Assembly: GCA_934597175.1 (NCBI GenBank)
Contig: CAKTQR010000001.1
Span: 62,001-126,000 of the forward strand
Reading direction: 5' to 3'
Source of the DNA: an uncultured Oscillospiraceae bacterium
Lineage (GTDB): Bacteria; Bacillota; Clostridia; Oscillospirales; Oscillospiraceae
Length of the DNA stretch: 64,000 bases
In this document: positions 49,022-57,967 of the stretch, piece after piece
Position numbering within the stretch: position 1 is the stretch's first letter
Layout of the letters: each line of letters opens with the position of its first letter
The notes under the pieces: generated by a model
The model's database searches: none
What the model was told of the DNA's origin: nothing
What the model saw: only the letters and a program-made list of their open reading frames with translations
Translations under genes and position numbers: made by a program

Positions 49022-49746
49022 CACTTAATCCCTAACCTCTTCCGCCATGCCTTAAAAACGAACTGCGGAAGCTTTTTTATCTTTTTAAAACGCTTGGGCT
49101 CTTCAAAGCAGCGGTAAAGCCACTCCAAGTTGAGCTTCTGCCACACTATCGGCGCTCGCCTGACCTGCCCGGAGAACACATCGAGCGTTCCGCCAAGCCC
49201 CGCCATGAGTCCGGCATTGAGCTTGCCTGCGTGCTTTGCCATCCATTTTTCCTGCTTCGGAACACCGAGGCAGACCATGACGAAGTCCGGCCTTGCGGCG
49301 TTTATCTTGGCAGCGACAGCCTCGTCATCATAGCCGTAACCTTCGTTCGTGCCGCAGATAACCAGCCCCGGGAAGCGCTTTTTCATGCGCTCGGCTGCCC
49401 TTTCGGCAACGCCGGGGCGTGCTCCGAACAGGAACACCGAGCCGCCGGTGTCGGCAAGGCGCTTTAAAACCTCGGTTGCAGCGTCGATGCCCGGCAAATG
49501 CTCCTTAAGCGGCGTTTTGAGTATCCTCGCCGCCTGCATGACGCCCGTGCCGTCGGGGATGACAAGGTCTGCGTTTTTTATCGCCTCGGCGACCTCGGGG
49601 TCATCCCACGCAGCCATGACTATCTCGGGATTGGGGGTCACCATATATGCGCAGCGGTGCTCGGCAATGAGCATGAGCGCATTGTCGACCGCCTCTTTCA
49701 TTGTCAGGTCATCGATACCGACTCCCAGAACATCAATTCTGTTCAA
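49021..49746 (-). CDS. WecG/TagA/CpsF-family glycosyltransferase
   Basis: A 241-aa GT26 enzyme: CAYMVTPNPEIVMAA, LVIPDGTGVMQAARIL, SVFLFGARPGVAERAA, FVMVCLGVPKQEKWMAKH and GGTLDVFSGQVRRAPIVWQKLNLEWLYR. TagA adds ManNAc to undecaprenyl-GlcNAc in wall teichoic acid linkage units; the exact product here is unknown. Start appears to be TTG overlapping the sirtuin stop (TTGA). Confidence 0.92.
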   Translation of the reverse strand: MNRIDVLGVGIDDLTMKEAVDNALMLIAEHRCAYMVTPNPEIVMAAWDDPEVAEAIKNADLVIPDGTGVMQAARILKTPLKEHLPGIDAATEVLKRLADTGGSVFLFGARPGVAERAAERMKKRFPGLVICGTNEGYGYDDEAVAAKINAARPDFVMVCLGVPKQEKWMAKHAGKLNAGLMAGLGGTLDVFSGQVRRAPIVWQKLNLEWLYRCFEEPKRFKKIKKLPQFVFKAWRKRLGIK

Positions 49747-50459
49747 ATTTGGCTGAACACCTTTCCTATTTTTTCATGGATGACAAGGTCAGCCTCGCTG
49801 TCATACGGGGTGCTGCTCAAATTGACGAGCGCGAGCTTATTTCCACGGTAATAATTTATTAGCCCCGCAGCGGGATACACATTCAGCGAAGTGCCGCCTA
49901 TGATGAGCACCTCGGCCTCGGATATGCATTTTATAGCTTCGCTTACTATCCTATCGTCAAGCGGCTCTTCATAAAGCACGATATCCGGCCTTATAACGCC
50001 GCCGCATATGCATCTGGGCACGCCCTCGCCGTGATTCATCTTGTCGGCGGGATAGGGTCTGCGGCATGCCGAGCAATAGCTTCTTAATATGCTGCCGTGC
50101 AGCTCCAAAACCTTTTTGCTGCCTGCCGCCTGATGAAGCCCGTCGATATTCTGCGTGACGACCGCTTTGAGCTTTCCCTGCCGTTCAAGCTCGGCAAGCT
50201 TTAAATGCGCCGCATTGGGCTTAACATTCTCGATAACGAGCTTTTCCCTGTGGAACTTGTAGTATTCCTCAGGGTATCTCGTAAAAAATGTGTGGCTCAA
50301 AATAGTCTCGGGAGGGTATTTGTACTTCTGATTGTACAGCCCGTCGACGCTGCGAAAGTCGGGTATTCCGCTTTCGGTGGACACGCCCGCCCCGCCGAAG
50401 AACACGACATTGTCGCTTTCGTCTATCCACTTTTTAAGCTGCATGATTTTCTCGTCCAT
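49743..50459 (-). CDS. NAD-dependent protein deacylase, sirtuin
   Basis: A 238-aa Sir2 protein: GGAGVSTESGIPDFRSVDGLY, TQNIDGLHQAAG with catalytic ELHGS, a zinc site CSACRRPYP...CICGG and PDIVLYEEPL. Removes acetyl groups from lysines using NAD+. The TTGA overlap with the glycosyltransferase shows one operon. Confidence 0.95.
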   Translation of the reverse strand: MDEKIMQLKKWIDESDNVVFFGGAGVSTESGIPDFRSVDGLYNQKYKYPPETILSHTFFTRYPEEYYKFHREKLVIENVKPNAAHLKLAELERQGKLKAVVTQNIDGLHQAAGSKKVLELHGSILRSYCSACRRPYPADKMNHGEGVPRCICGGVIRPDIVLYEEPLDDRIVSEAIKCISEAEVLIIGGTSLNVYPAAGLINYYRGNKLALVNLSSTPYDSEADLVIHEKIGKVFSQI

Positions 50460-50513
50460 TTTCAGCCACTTCTTTTCCTATTTTATCTGTTTATTATACT
50501 ACACATAGAAATT

Positions 50514-51338
50514 CTAAGCAAGTAAATATTCGTCGATAATTTGCGCCACGGCATCATTATTGCAGTCGGGCGTAAGGACATCCGCCATGGCCTTGACCTT
50601 AGCCGTTCCATTTGCCGTCGCTGCACCCAAACCGCACAGCTTAAGCATCGGCTCATCGTTTTCCGAGTCGCCGACGGCAATACACTCGCTCGGGTCTATA
50701 CCGAGCCTTGCACACAGGGTCTTTAATCCCTCAGCCTTGCTGACGCCGCTTGCGTTTATTTCTATCGAGCTGTCCGTCACGCAGGTGAAGGTCACGGGAA
50801 GCTCACGCAGCTTCTCCAGCACCTCGGCAGCCTCATAGTCGTTTGCGAAAAAGAGGTTAAATTTCTCGACCGGCTCGGGGTTTTCCATGTACATTGCAAA
50901 GACATCGTCGACAATGTTCATGCACTCACGGTAGATAGGCTCGTAGGCACTGAAGCCGAAGTCTGCGCAGTTATCCACGCACCAACGGCTGCTGTAGCTT
51001 TTGCTGTCTATGAACAGGACGGGCATGACATAGCGTCCGCTCGCCTGCGCAATGATATATTTGACCGTCTCGGGGTCGATGGTCTTGTACAGGAGCTTCT
51101 CCCCTGTTTCAAGGTCAAGCACCGATGCTCCGCTTGCGGTCACGGCGTAGCGCATGCCGTGCACCATGTCGATATAGGGCTTTACCAGACTGATGCTGCG
51201 GCCTGTTGAAAACAGGACTGTTTTTCCGCAGGCTATGGCCCGCTCCATCGCATTTATGGTGCGCTCACCGAGGTTTTTGTTATCGTCCAATGCCGTGCCG
51301 TCCATGTCGGCGGCTAAAAGCTTGTATTCCACGGTCAT
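50514..51338 (-). CDS. Cof-type HAD-superfamily phosphatase
   Basis: A 274-aa sugar-phosphate or cofactor phosphatase. LLAADMDGTALDDNKN (nucleophile Asp), LFSTGRS (motif II), Lys in ASGVSKAEGLKTLC and IAVGDSENDEPMLKLCG (motif IV) are complete, with a C2 cap. Substrate not predictable. ATGA overlap with the glycosylase gene. Confidence 0.92.
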   Translation of the reverse strand: MTVEYKLLAADMDGTALDDNKNLGERTINAMERAIACGKTVLFSTGRSISLVKPYIDMVHGMRYAVTASGASVLDLETGEKLLYKTIDPETVKYIIAQASGRYVMPVLFIDSKSYSSRWCVDNCADFGFSAYEPIYRECMNIVDDVFAMYMENPEPVEKFNLFFANDYEAAEVLEKLRELPVTFTCVTDSSIEINASGVSKAEGLKTLCARLGIDPSECIAVGDSENDEPMLKLCGLGAATANGTAKVKAMADVLTPDCNNDAVAQIIDEYLLA

Positions 51339-52138
51339 TTACCTCCGCTTCTTGCGTAATAGAAAATGTACTGCTGAGCAAGTCCTGCGTATGCGCCGAG
51401 GCTCGTCGGGTCAAAATCCGCCGGAAAATGTTCCTTCAATGCACGTTTCATCCACACATCTATGGGAAACGCCTCCATGTGGTAAAGTCCGAAGAGCACC
51501 ACGCAGTTTGCGACCTTTTCACCCACGCCCCGTATCTGCCGCAGGGTCTTTATCGCCTCACGGTAGTCGCAGGTCTTGAGGGCATCAAGGTCAAGCCCGC
51601 CCTGCGTTACGGCTCTGGCGGCGGCTATGATATACTCAGCTCTGTAGCCCGATCTTATCCCCGCAAGGTCTGACGGCTCAAGGGCTGCCAGCCGTTCGGC
51701 GCTCGGGAAGGTGTAGTAGCTCACGCCGTTTGCGCAGCATTTTTCGCCAAACTGCTCGCACAGGCGTTCAACGATGCCCTTTATGCGGGTGATGTTGTTG
51801 CACTGGGAGATGATAAACGAGCACAGCGCCTCCCAGCTATCCTGCCGCAGAATGCGTATACCCATGCCGTAGTCAACACATTCGTGCAGGTACTCGCCCG
51901 TGAAATCTGCGCTCACGGCGGCATAATCGGTGGCAAGGTCAAAGTAGTCTGACCACATTTCAGCCGGAGCGTCAGATGTTATGTAAACTTCACCGTCAAC
52001 AGCTTCTACCTCGGCAAGGTACTTGCCGACGACGCCGGTGTAAACGCCGTTGTCGTTGCGATTCCAGCGGAAGCACTGCCCACATTCAAAGGTTTTTTCG
52101 ATATCAAGGCTTTTTGCGTCACACAGCTTGAGCTTCAT
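51335..52138 (-). CDS. 8-oxoguanine DNA glycosylase, OGG1-type
   Basis: A 267-aa base-excision repair enzyme. An OGG N-terminal domain (TFECGQCFRWNRNDNGVYTGVV) precedes a HhH-GPD domain: IISQCNNITRIKGIVERLCE, and the helix-hairpin-helix QIRGVGEKVANCVVLFGLYHMEAFPIDVWMKR with catalytic Lys and Asp. It has its own divergent promoter. Confidence 0.93.
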   Translation of the reverse strand: MKLKLCDAKSLDIEKTFECGQCFRWNRNDNGVYTGVVGKYLAEVEAVDGEVYITSDAPAEMWSDYFDLATDYAAVSADFTGEYLHECVDYGMGIRILRQDSWEALCSFIISQCNNITRIKGIVERLCEQFGEKCCANGVSYYTFPSAERLAALEPSDLAGIRSGYRAEYIIAAARAVTQGGLDLDALKTCDYREAIKTLRQIRGVGEKVANCVVLFGLYHMEAFPIDVWMKRALKEHFPADFDPTSLGAYAGLAQQYIFYYARSGGK

Positions 52139-52165
52139 ATTTCACCTCGAAAGTTTAATGTGACC

Positions 52166-52194
52166 ATTATAATATATCCGTTTTAGTTTTTCAA
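52166..52194 (-). promoter_or_regulatory. Promoter of the OGG-type glycosylase operon
   Basis: On the minus strand TTGAAA (52189-52194), 17 bases, TATAAT (52166-52171), 28 bases before the ATG. Likely also drives the downstream HAD gene. Confidence 0.7.
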
Positions 52195-52198
52195 TCGC

Positions 52199-52227
52199 TT
52201 GCGTATCGTGGCGATATGTGCGATAAT
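52199..52227 (+). promoter_or_regulatory. Promoter of the CoA-transferase operon
   Basis: TTGCGT (52199-52204), 17 bases, GATAAT (52222-52227), 29 bases before the ATG; back to back with the glycosylase promoter. Confidence 0.6.
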
Positions 52228-52255
52228 ATGGCTATCATATTTTAGGAGTATCGAT

Positions 52256-53590
52256 ATGGATTATTTGAGCGAATACAGGTCTAAGCTGCGCACGGCGCAG
52301 CAGGCCGTTAAATGCGTCAAGAGCGGCGATTGGGTCGAGTACACAACGAATGTCGGCTACCCGCCCATGCTCGATAAGGCGCTTTCGGAAAGGCGGGACG
52401 AGCTACATAATGTCAAGATAAGGGGCGACCTTATATTCGGGCCTATCCATGTTGCCGAGTGCGACCCGACGCTTGAGCATTTTGTATACAACACCTGGCA
52501 CTGCTCGGGCTACGAGCGCAAGCTTTGCGATCAAGGTCGGGCATTTTTCACGCCGATGGTGTTCAGAAATCTTGCATGGTACTACAAGAACTTTCTTGAA
52601 GCGGATGTGTGCATGGTGACCGTTTCGCCCATGGATAAGCACGGGTACTTTAACTTCGGCGGCTCTATCGGCGTTTCAAAATGCATCGCCGACAAGAGCA
52701 AGATAGTCATCGTTGAGGTCAACGAAAATGTGCCCCGGATACTCGGCGGCTTTGACGAGGCTATCCACATTTCCGAGGTCGACTACATTGTTGAGGGTGA
52801 CAATCCCCCGATATGTGAGCTGAAAAATCCCGCCCCGACTGAGGAGGACATGCGCATTGCGTCGTACATTCTGCCGCACATCGTTGACGGTGCGACCGTG
52901 CAGCTGGGCATCGGCGGCATGCCGAACGCATTGGGCGAGCTTATCGCAAAGTCCGACCTTAAGGACCTGGGCATGCACACGGAGCTTTGCTCGGACGGGT
53001 ATCTTGAAATGTTCAAGCAGGGCAAACTCACAAACCGCAAAAAGACGATAAACCGGAACAAAGGCGTTGTCGGCATTACCATCGGCAGCCGTGAGCTGTA
53101 CGACTGGGTGGACGATAATCCCGGGGTCATGGGCTGTCCCCTTTCGTATGTAAACGACCCGCAGGTCATTGCTCAGCACAACAACATGATATCCATTAAC
53201 GGCTGCCTCACCGCAGACCTGTATGGTCAGGTCTGCTCGGAAAGCGCAGGCACTCGGCAGATAAGCGGCACGGGCGGTCAGCTGGACTTTTTGACCGGTG
53301 CGACGATGAGCCGGGGCGGCAAAGCGTTTTTGTGCATGACGAGTACATTTAAAACAAAGTCCGGCGAGCTTAAAAGCCGCATCGTACCGACACTTAACGG
53401 CGATATCGTCACGACCCCAAGAAGCCAGGCGTATTACATGGCGACGGAGTACGGCATTGTGAATTTGGCGGGTCGCTCGACCTGGGAGCGTGCCGATGCG
53501 CTTATAAGCATTGCGCACCCGGATTTTCGTGATGAGCTTATAAGGGCAGCCGAGCAGCAAAAAATTTGGCTGCCGTCAAACAAGAGGTAA
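52256..53590 (+). CDS. Acyl-CoA:acetate/4-hydroxybutyrate CoA-transferase family
   Basis: A 444-aa CoA-transferase (acetyl-CoA hydrolase/transferase family). Active-site Glu lies in LGMHTELCSDGYLEMF; CoA-binding QLGIGGMPNALGELI and GTGGQLDFLTGA are present. Length and sequence style fit butyryl-CoA:acetate CoA-transferase or 4-hydroxybutyrate CoA-transferase, the last step of butyrate formation in gut Clostridia; the two cannot be separated by eye. Start ATG 52256 after AGGAG. First of a three-gene unit. Confidence 0.88.
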   Translation: MDYLSEYRSKLRTAQQAVKCVKSGDWVEYTTNVGYPPMLDKALSERRDELHNVKIRGDLIFGPIHVAECDPTLEHFVYNTWHCSGYERKLCDQGRAFFTPMVFRNLAWYYKNFLEADVCMVTVSPMDKHGYFNFGGSIGVSKCIADKSKIVIVEVNENVPRILGGFDEAIHISEVDYIVEGDNPPICELKNPAPTEEDMRIASYILPHIVDGATVQLGIGGMPNALGELIAKSDLKDLGMHTELCSDGYLEMFKQGKLTNRKKTINRNKGVVGITIGSRELYDWVDDNPGVMGCPLSYVNDPQVIAQHNNMISINGCLTADLYGQVCSESAGTRQISGTGGQLDFLTGATMSRGGKAFLCMTSTFKTKSGELKSRIVPTLNGDIVTTPRSQAYYMATEYGIVNLAGRSTWERADALISIAHPDFRDELIRAAEQQKIWLPSNKR

Positions 53591-53593
53591 ACT

Positions 53594-54151
53594 ATGAATA
53601 TGAGTGAATTATTGACCGGTAGGCCGGAGAACTTCTCCGAGCGTCTGCCCAAGGAGCAGCGCTGCTACGAGCTGCTCGACAAACTCGGCATTGAATACGG
53701 CCGAGTTGACCATGAGCACGCCGACACAATTGAAGCATGCCACGAGATAGAGGAGGTGCTCTGCGCATCCATTTGCAAAAACCTGTTTCTCGCAAACCGG
53801 CAGCAGACCGATTTTTATCTGCTGCTCATGCCGGGCGACAAGCCATTTAAGACAAAGCTGCTGTCAAAGCAGATAGGCTCTGCCCGCCTGAGCTTCGGAA
53901 GCGCCGAGCATATGGAGAAATTTCTTGACATCTCCCCGGGCTCGGTGAGCGTGCTCGGGCTTATGAACGACACGCAAAACGCTGTCAAGCTTCTGTTCGA
54001 CGCAGACCTTTTAAAGGACGAGTTTATCGGCTGCCATCCGTGCATCAACACATCCACGCTGCGGTTTAAGATGTCCGACATGACGGGCAAGCTCCTCCCT
54101 GCCGTCGGGCACGAGATGACGGTCGTAGAGCTGCCGTGGGAGGTCGAGTGA
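53594..54151 (+). CDS. YbaK/ProXp-type aminoacyl-tRNA deacylase
   Basis: A 185-aa trans-editing protein of the INS superfamily (PrdX/ProXp-ala-like) that hydrolyses mischarged tRNA, usually Ala-tRNA-Pro. ELLDKLGIEYGRVDHEHADTIEAC, ICKNLFLANRQQTDFYLLLMPGDKPFKTKLLSKQIG and GSVSVLGLMNDTQNAVKLLFD are characteristic. SD AGAGG overlaps the end of the CoA-transferase gene. Four bases separate them. Confidence 0.9.
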   Translation: MNMSELLTGRPENFSERLPKEQRCYELLDKLGIEYGRVDHEHADTIEACHEIEEVLCASICKNLFLANRQQTDFYLLLMPGDKPFKTKLLSKQIGSARLSFGSAEHMEKFLDISPGSVSVLGLMNDTQNAVKLLFDADLLKDEFIGCHPCINTSTLRFKMSDMTGKLLPAVGHEMTVVELPWEVE

Positions 54152-54807
54152 TGAAGATCGGTATTTTGTGCGCCTGTGCGCCGGAGTTTGAGCCGTACAG
54201 GGCAGCACTGGGCGGTAATACCCGCACCGTGTGCGGAGCAAAGGTCATTGAGGGCATGCTTTGCGGCAAGGAGGTCGCCGTGCTTTTTTGTGGGATCGGC
54301 AAGGTCAACGCCGCAATTGGTACATCGACGCTCATTCGCAGCTTAAATTGCGAGCGTGTTATCATGTCCGGCGCTGCCGGAGCTATCGCAAAGGGGCTGC
54401 ATATCGGCGACTGCGTCATGGTGACAGACTGCATCTATCACGACCTTGATCCGCAGCTTATCTGCGACTACCACCCCGGTGACATTGACCCCGATTTTAA
54501 GTGCGCAGAAGATATCGTTTCGATCGGTGGAGCCGCCGGTATGCACTGCGGCAGAACGGTCACGGGCGATGTGTTCATAGCAGATGACGGTCGTGAGAGC
54601 ATAATCGAGCGCTTTGACCCGCTGTGCTGCGACATGGAGACTGCCGCTGCGGCGCACGCTTGCTTCCTATTGGGCGTTCCTTTTAACTGCGTCCGTGCGA
54701 TATCCGACACCGAGGACGAGGCCGGTCTCGGCAGCTTTGAAAAGAATGTCCGCTTCGCCGCCGAAAAAGCCTTCGACGGCGTATGCGGTGTGCTATGCGA
54801 GCTGTAA
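54151..54807 (+). CDS. MTA/SAH nucleosidase-like phosphorylase-superfamily protein
   Basis: A 218-aa enzyme of the PNP/UDP family: KIGILCACAPEFEPY, VAVLFCGIGKVNAAIGTSTLI, IMSGAAGAIAKGLHIGDCVMV and CDMETAAAAHACFLLGVPFNCVRAISDTEDE. The DMExAA and ISD motifs fit 5'-methylthioadenosine/S-adenosylhomocysteine nucleosidase (usual DMEGAA is DMETAA here). Start ATG overlaps the upstream stop (TGATG) with GGGAGG SD. Confidence 0.88.
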   Translation: MKIGILCACAPEFEPYRAALGGNTRTVCGAKVIEGMLCGKEVAVLFCGIGKVNAAIGTSTLIRSLNCERVIMSGAAGAIAKGLHIGDCVMVTDCIYHDLDPQLICDYHPGDIDPDFKCAEDIVSIGGAAGMHCGRTVTGDVFIADDGRESIIERFDPLCCDMETAAAAHACFLLGVPFNCVRAISDTEDEAGLGSFEKNVRFAAEKAFDGVCGVLCEL

Positions 54808-54814
54808 GCTATAT

Positions 54815-54847
54815 AAAAAAACCCGTACCGACAGGTACGGGTTTTTT
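54815..54847. terminator. Bidirectional terminator before rpsU
   Basis: ACCCGTACC/GGTACGGGT stem with loop GACA, flanked by A6 and T6, between convergent genes. Confidence 0.88.
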
Positions 54848-54854
54848 CATAAGA

Positions 54855-55040
54855 TCAATAATATCTCTTGTTCTTATTCTTGCGAGCTGCTTCGCTCTTC
54901 TTGCGGCGCTTTACGCTGGGGCTCTGGTAGTATTCCTTCTTTCTGAGGTCGGCCAGAACGCCTGCCTTGGCACAGCTGCGCTTAAATCTTTTAAGAGCAT
55001 TGTCCAGAGACTCGTTTTCCTTGACATAGATTTCAGACAT
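54855..55040 (-). CDS. rpsU: 30S ribosomal protein S21
   Basis: A 61-aa basic protein, SEIYVKENESLDNALKRFKR then LADLRKKEYYQSPSVKRRKKSEAARK, matching S21. It has a perfect promoter of its own and a terminator, that is, a monocistronic gene. Confidence 0.97.
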   Translation of the reverse strand: MSEIYVKENESLDNALKRFKRSCAKAGVLADLRKKEYYQSPSVKRRKKSEAARKNKNKRYY

Positions 55041-55107
55041 TTATTTCACTCCCTCCATTAACGCCTTTCGACGCTTTAAGGGCCAAATTCTTGGCTTAAC
55101 GAATGAT

Positions 55108-55136
55108 ATTATACTCATTCTTGGCTGTAATGTCAA
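55108..55136 (-). promoter_or_regulatory. Consensus sigma-A promoter of rpsU
   Basis: On the minus strand TTGACA (55131-55136), 17 bases, TATAAT (55108-55113): both hexamers and the spacing are consensus, giving a leader of about 60 bases. Confidence 0.85.
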
Positions 55137-55141
55137 TAAAT

Positions 55142-57562
55142 TTATTTAATAATCAGGTTAACAAGCTTATTCTTTACGACAATGGTCTTGAAAAGCTGCT
55201 TGCCCTCCATCAAACGCTTGATCTTCTCGTCTGCGCAGGCGGCTTCGACGATAACGCTGTCCTCGGAATCGGCGGGGACGACGATGGTGGTCTTGAGCTT
55301 GCCGTTTACCTGAACAGCCATCTCACGCTCGGTATCGACGGTCTTTGCCTCGTCGTACTCCGGCCACGGCATCTGCATTGCCATCTTGCCCTCGGACTTG
55401 GCGTAGCCCATGAGCTCCCACATTTCCTCAACGATATGCGGAGCAAAGGGGCTCAGCAGCATAAGCAGGGTCTTGACCTCGCCGCGGGTGCAGCCGTTGG
55501 TGTAGAACTCGTTTACCATGGTCATGAGCGCAGCTATTGCCGTGTTCATCTTAAGCTCATCAATGTCGCTGCCGACCTTTTTGATGGTCTTATGAACGAT
55601 GCTCTCGTTCTTCTTCGAGTATTCCTCGGAATCGGAGCACATGTCCATGAGATTCCAGCAGCGGTCGAGGAAGCGCTTCGAGCCCTTTACGGCGTCGTTA
55701 GACCACGAAACGGCCTTTTCAAAGTCGCCGATGAACATGATGTGCAGGCGCAGAGTATCAGCGCCGTACTGTGCAACGATATCGTTGGGGTTGACGACAT
55801 TGCCCCTGGACTTGGACATCTTTTCGCCGCCCTCACCGAGGATCATGCCGTGGCTGGTGCGCTTGGCATAAGGCTCTTTGGTGTGGACAACGCCGATATC
55901 ATACAGGAACTTGTGCCAGAAACGGGAATACAGCAGATGCAGCGTGGTGTGCTCCATACCGCCGTTATACCAGTCGACGGGACCCCAGTAGTCAATTGCG
56001 TCCTTTGAGGCGAGCGCCTTGTCGTTATGGGGATCCATATAACGCAGGAAGTACCAGCTTGAGCCTGCCCACTGGGGCATGGTATCGGTCTCACGCTTGG
56101 CAGGACCGCCGCAGCAGGGACAGGTGGTGTTGACCCAATCGGTCATCTTGCTCAGCGGGCTTTCGCCGTCATCGGTGGGCTCATAGCTTTCCACCTGAGG
56201 CAGCACCAGAGGCAGCTGATCCTCCGGCAGGGGTACCCAGCCGCACTTCGGGCAGTTTACGAGAGGAATGGGCTCGCCCCAGTAGCGCTGGCGGCTGAAG
56301 ACCCAGTCGCGCAGCTTGTAGTTGACCTTCTCGACACCGATGCCGTTGTCGACGAGCCACTTCTTCATGACGGGGATGGCTTCCTTGACGGTCAGGCCGT
56401 TGAGGAACTCGGAGTTTACCATGATGCCGGTATCGTCCTTGAGAGTGAAGGCTTCCTTCTCAATGTCGCCGCCCTCGACGACCTCGACGATCTCACAGCC
56501 GAACTTCTTTGCAAATTCCCAGTCACGGTCATCATGCGCAGGAACTGCCATGATAGCGCCCGTGCCGTATGTTACGAGGACATAGTCGGAAATAAAAATG
56601 GGTATCTCCTTGCCGTTTACGGGGTTGATGCCCTTGACGCCCTTTATCTCAACGCCTGTCTTTTCCTTGTTCAGCTCGCTGCGCTCAAAGTCGGACTTCT
56701 TGGCAGCCTCGGCGACATAGGCGTTGACATCGTCGACATTCTCGATCATGCTCTGCCACTTGGTGACATATTCATGCTCGGGAGAAAGGACCATATATGT
56801 TGCGCCGAACAGCGTATCGGGACGGGTGGTGTAGACAACGATATCGTCGCCTGCGGTGGTCTTAAAGGTGACCTCAGCGCCCGTGGAGCGGCCGATCCAG
56901 TTCTTCTGCTGGATCTTTACTCTCTCAATGTAATCCAGATCGTCCAGATCGTCGATAAGACGCTGGGCGTACTTGGTGATGGCGAGCATCCACTGGCTTT
57001 TCTCCTTGCGGATGACCTCGCTGCCGCAGCGCTCGCAGACGCCGTTTACGACCTCCTCATTTGCAAGAACGCACTTGCAGCTGGTGCACCAGTTGACGGG
57101 CATGGTCGATTTATAGGCAAGGCCGTGCTTATACATCTGAAGAAATATCCACTGCGTCCACTTATAGTAGTTAGGGTCGGTGGTGTCAACGCAGCGATCC
57201 CAGTCAAAGCCGTAGCCAAGCATCTTGAGCTGATTGGTGAAGTTTGCGATGTTGTTCTTGGTAACTACTGCCGGGTGGATGTGGTTTTTGATGGCGTAGT
57301 TTTCCGTCGGCAGGCCGAAGGCGTCAAAGCCGATGGGGAACAAAACATTGTAGCCCTCCATCCTCTTTTTGCGGGTGACGATGTCCATGGCGGTGAACGG
57401 TCTAGGGTGACCGACATGCAGGCCCTGACCCGAGGGGTACGGGAACTCGATCAGTCCGTAGAACTTGGGACGGGTCGTGTCGCCGGTTATGGCCGCATAG
57501 GGCTTGGTCTGCTCCCAATTTGCCTGCCACTTCTTTTCAATTGCCGTAAAATCGTATTTCAT
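55142..57562 (-). CDS. leuS: Leucyl-tRNA synthetase
   Basis: An 806-aa class I synthetase. FPYPSGQGLHVGHPRPFTA (HIGH region), EKMSKSRGNVVNP (KMSKS), an editing domain with VYTTRPDTLFGATYMV and APAHDDRDWEFA-type Asp motif (here VPAHDDRDWEFA), and a zinc finger region with CTSCKCVL...CERCG. Complete bacterial form. Only 42 bases separate it from rsfS, with no T-box. Confidence 0.97.
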   Translation of the reverse strand: MKYDFTAIEKKWQANWEQTKPYAAITGDTTRPKFYGLIEFPYPSGQGLHVGHPRPFTAMDIVTRKKRMEGYNVLFPIGFDAFGLPTENYAIKNHIHPAVVTKNNIANFTNQLKMLGYGFDWDRCVDTTDPNYYKWTQWIFLQMYKHGLAYKSTMPVNWCTSCKCVLANEEVVNGVCERCGSEVIRKEKSQWMLAITKYAQRLIDDLDDLDYIERVKIQQKNWIGRSTGAEVTFKTTAGDDIVVYTTRPDTLFGATYMVLSPEHEYVTKWQSMIENVDDVNAYVAEAAKKSDFERSELNKEKTGVEIKGVKGINPVNGKEIPIFISDYVLVTYGTGAIMAVPAHDDRDWEFAKKFGCEIVEVVEGGDIEKEAFTLKDDTGIMVNSEFLNGLTVKEAIPVMKKWLVDNGIGVEKVNYKLRDWVFSRQRYWGEPIPLVNCPKCGWVPLPEDQLPLVLPQVESYEPTDDGESPLSKMTDWVNTTCPCCGGPAKRETDTMPQWAGSSWYFLRYMDPHNDKALASKDAIDYWGPVDWYNGGMEHTTLHLLYSRFWHKFLYDIGVVHTKEPYAKRTSHGMILGEGGEKMSKSRGNVVNPNDIVAQYGADTLRLHIMFIGDFEKAVSWSNDAVKGSKRFLDRCWNLMDMCSDSEEYSKKNESIVHKTIKKVGSDIDELKMNTAIAALMTMVNEFYTNGCTRGEVKTLLMLLSPFAPHIVEEMWELMGYAKSEGKMAMQMPWPEYDEAKTVDTEREMAVQVNGKLKTTIVVPADSEDSVIVEAACADEKIKRLMEGKQLFKTIVVKNKLVNLIIK

Positions 57563-57604
57563 TTTTAATTACTCCCTTATAGTTTGATTTTGTCCGAACG
57601 CCCC

Positions 57605-57967
57605 TTAGCAGGGGCCTATAAGGGATGAGAGATCGATCTCCTCGGCATCGGACCAGAGTCTTTCAAGCTTATAGAAATCTCTTGCGTCCTCGGTGAATAC
57701 ATGAGCCACCACGCAGCCGAAGTCGAGCAGCACCCAGTTGCCGGAGCGGAAGCCCTCACGGCGCAGGGGCGGCTCGCCGGCCTCGCTCATCTGCTTGTCG
57801 AGCTCATCGGTGAGTGACTTTATGTGCGTTGACGATGTGCCGGTGCAGATGACAAAATAATTGCACAGCGTTGTGAGCTTATCTGTCTTGAGCACCTTTA
57901 TATCCTTACCTTTTTTGTCGCTGAGCGCCTTTGCGGCGACCTTTACGACTTCATTAGGCTGCATCAT
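57605..57967 (-). CDS. rsfS: Ribosomal silencing factor RsfS
   Basis: A 120-aa protein that binds L14 and blocks subunit joining. KGKDIKVLKTDKLTTLCNYFVICTGTSSTHIKSLTDELD and SGNWVLLDFGCVVAHVFTEDARDFYKLERLW are diagnostic. The start overlaps the LCP gene end; ATG 57967 and 57964 are both possible. Confidence 0.95.
   Translation of the reverse strand: MMQPNEVVKVAAKALSDKKGKDIKVLKTDKLTTLCNYFVICTGTSSTHIKSLTDELDKQMSEAGEPPLRREGFRSGNWVLLDFGCVVAHVFTEDARDFYKLERLWSDAEEIDLSSLIGPC

Noticed and set aside
57563..57604. T-box leader before leuS (and before alaS or asnA)
   Set aside because: The gaps are only 42, 12 and about 64 bases and show no T-box motif or specifier structure.
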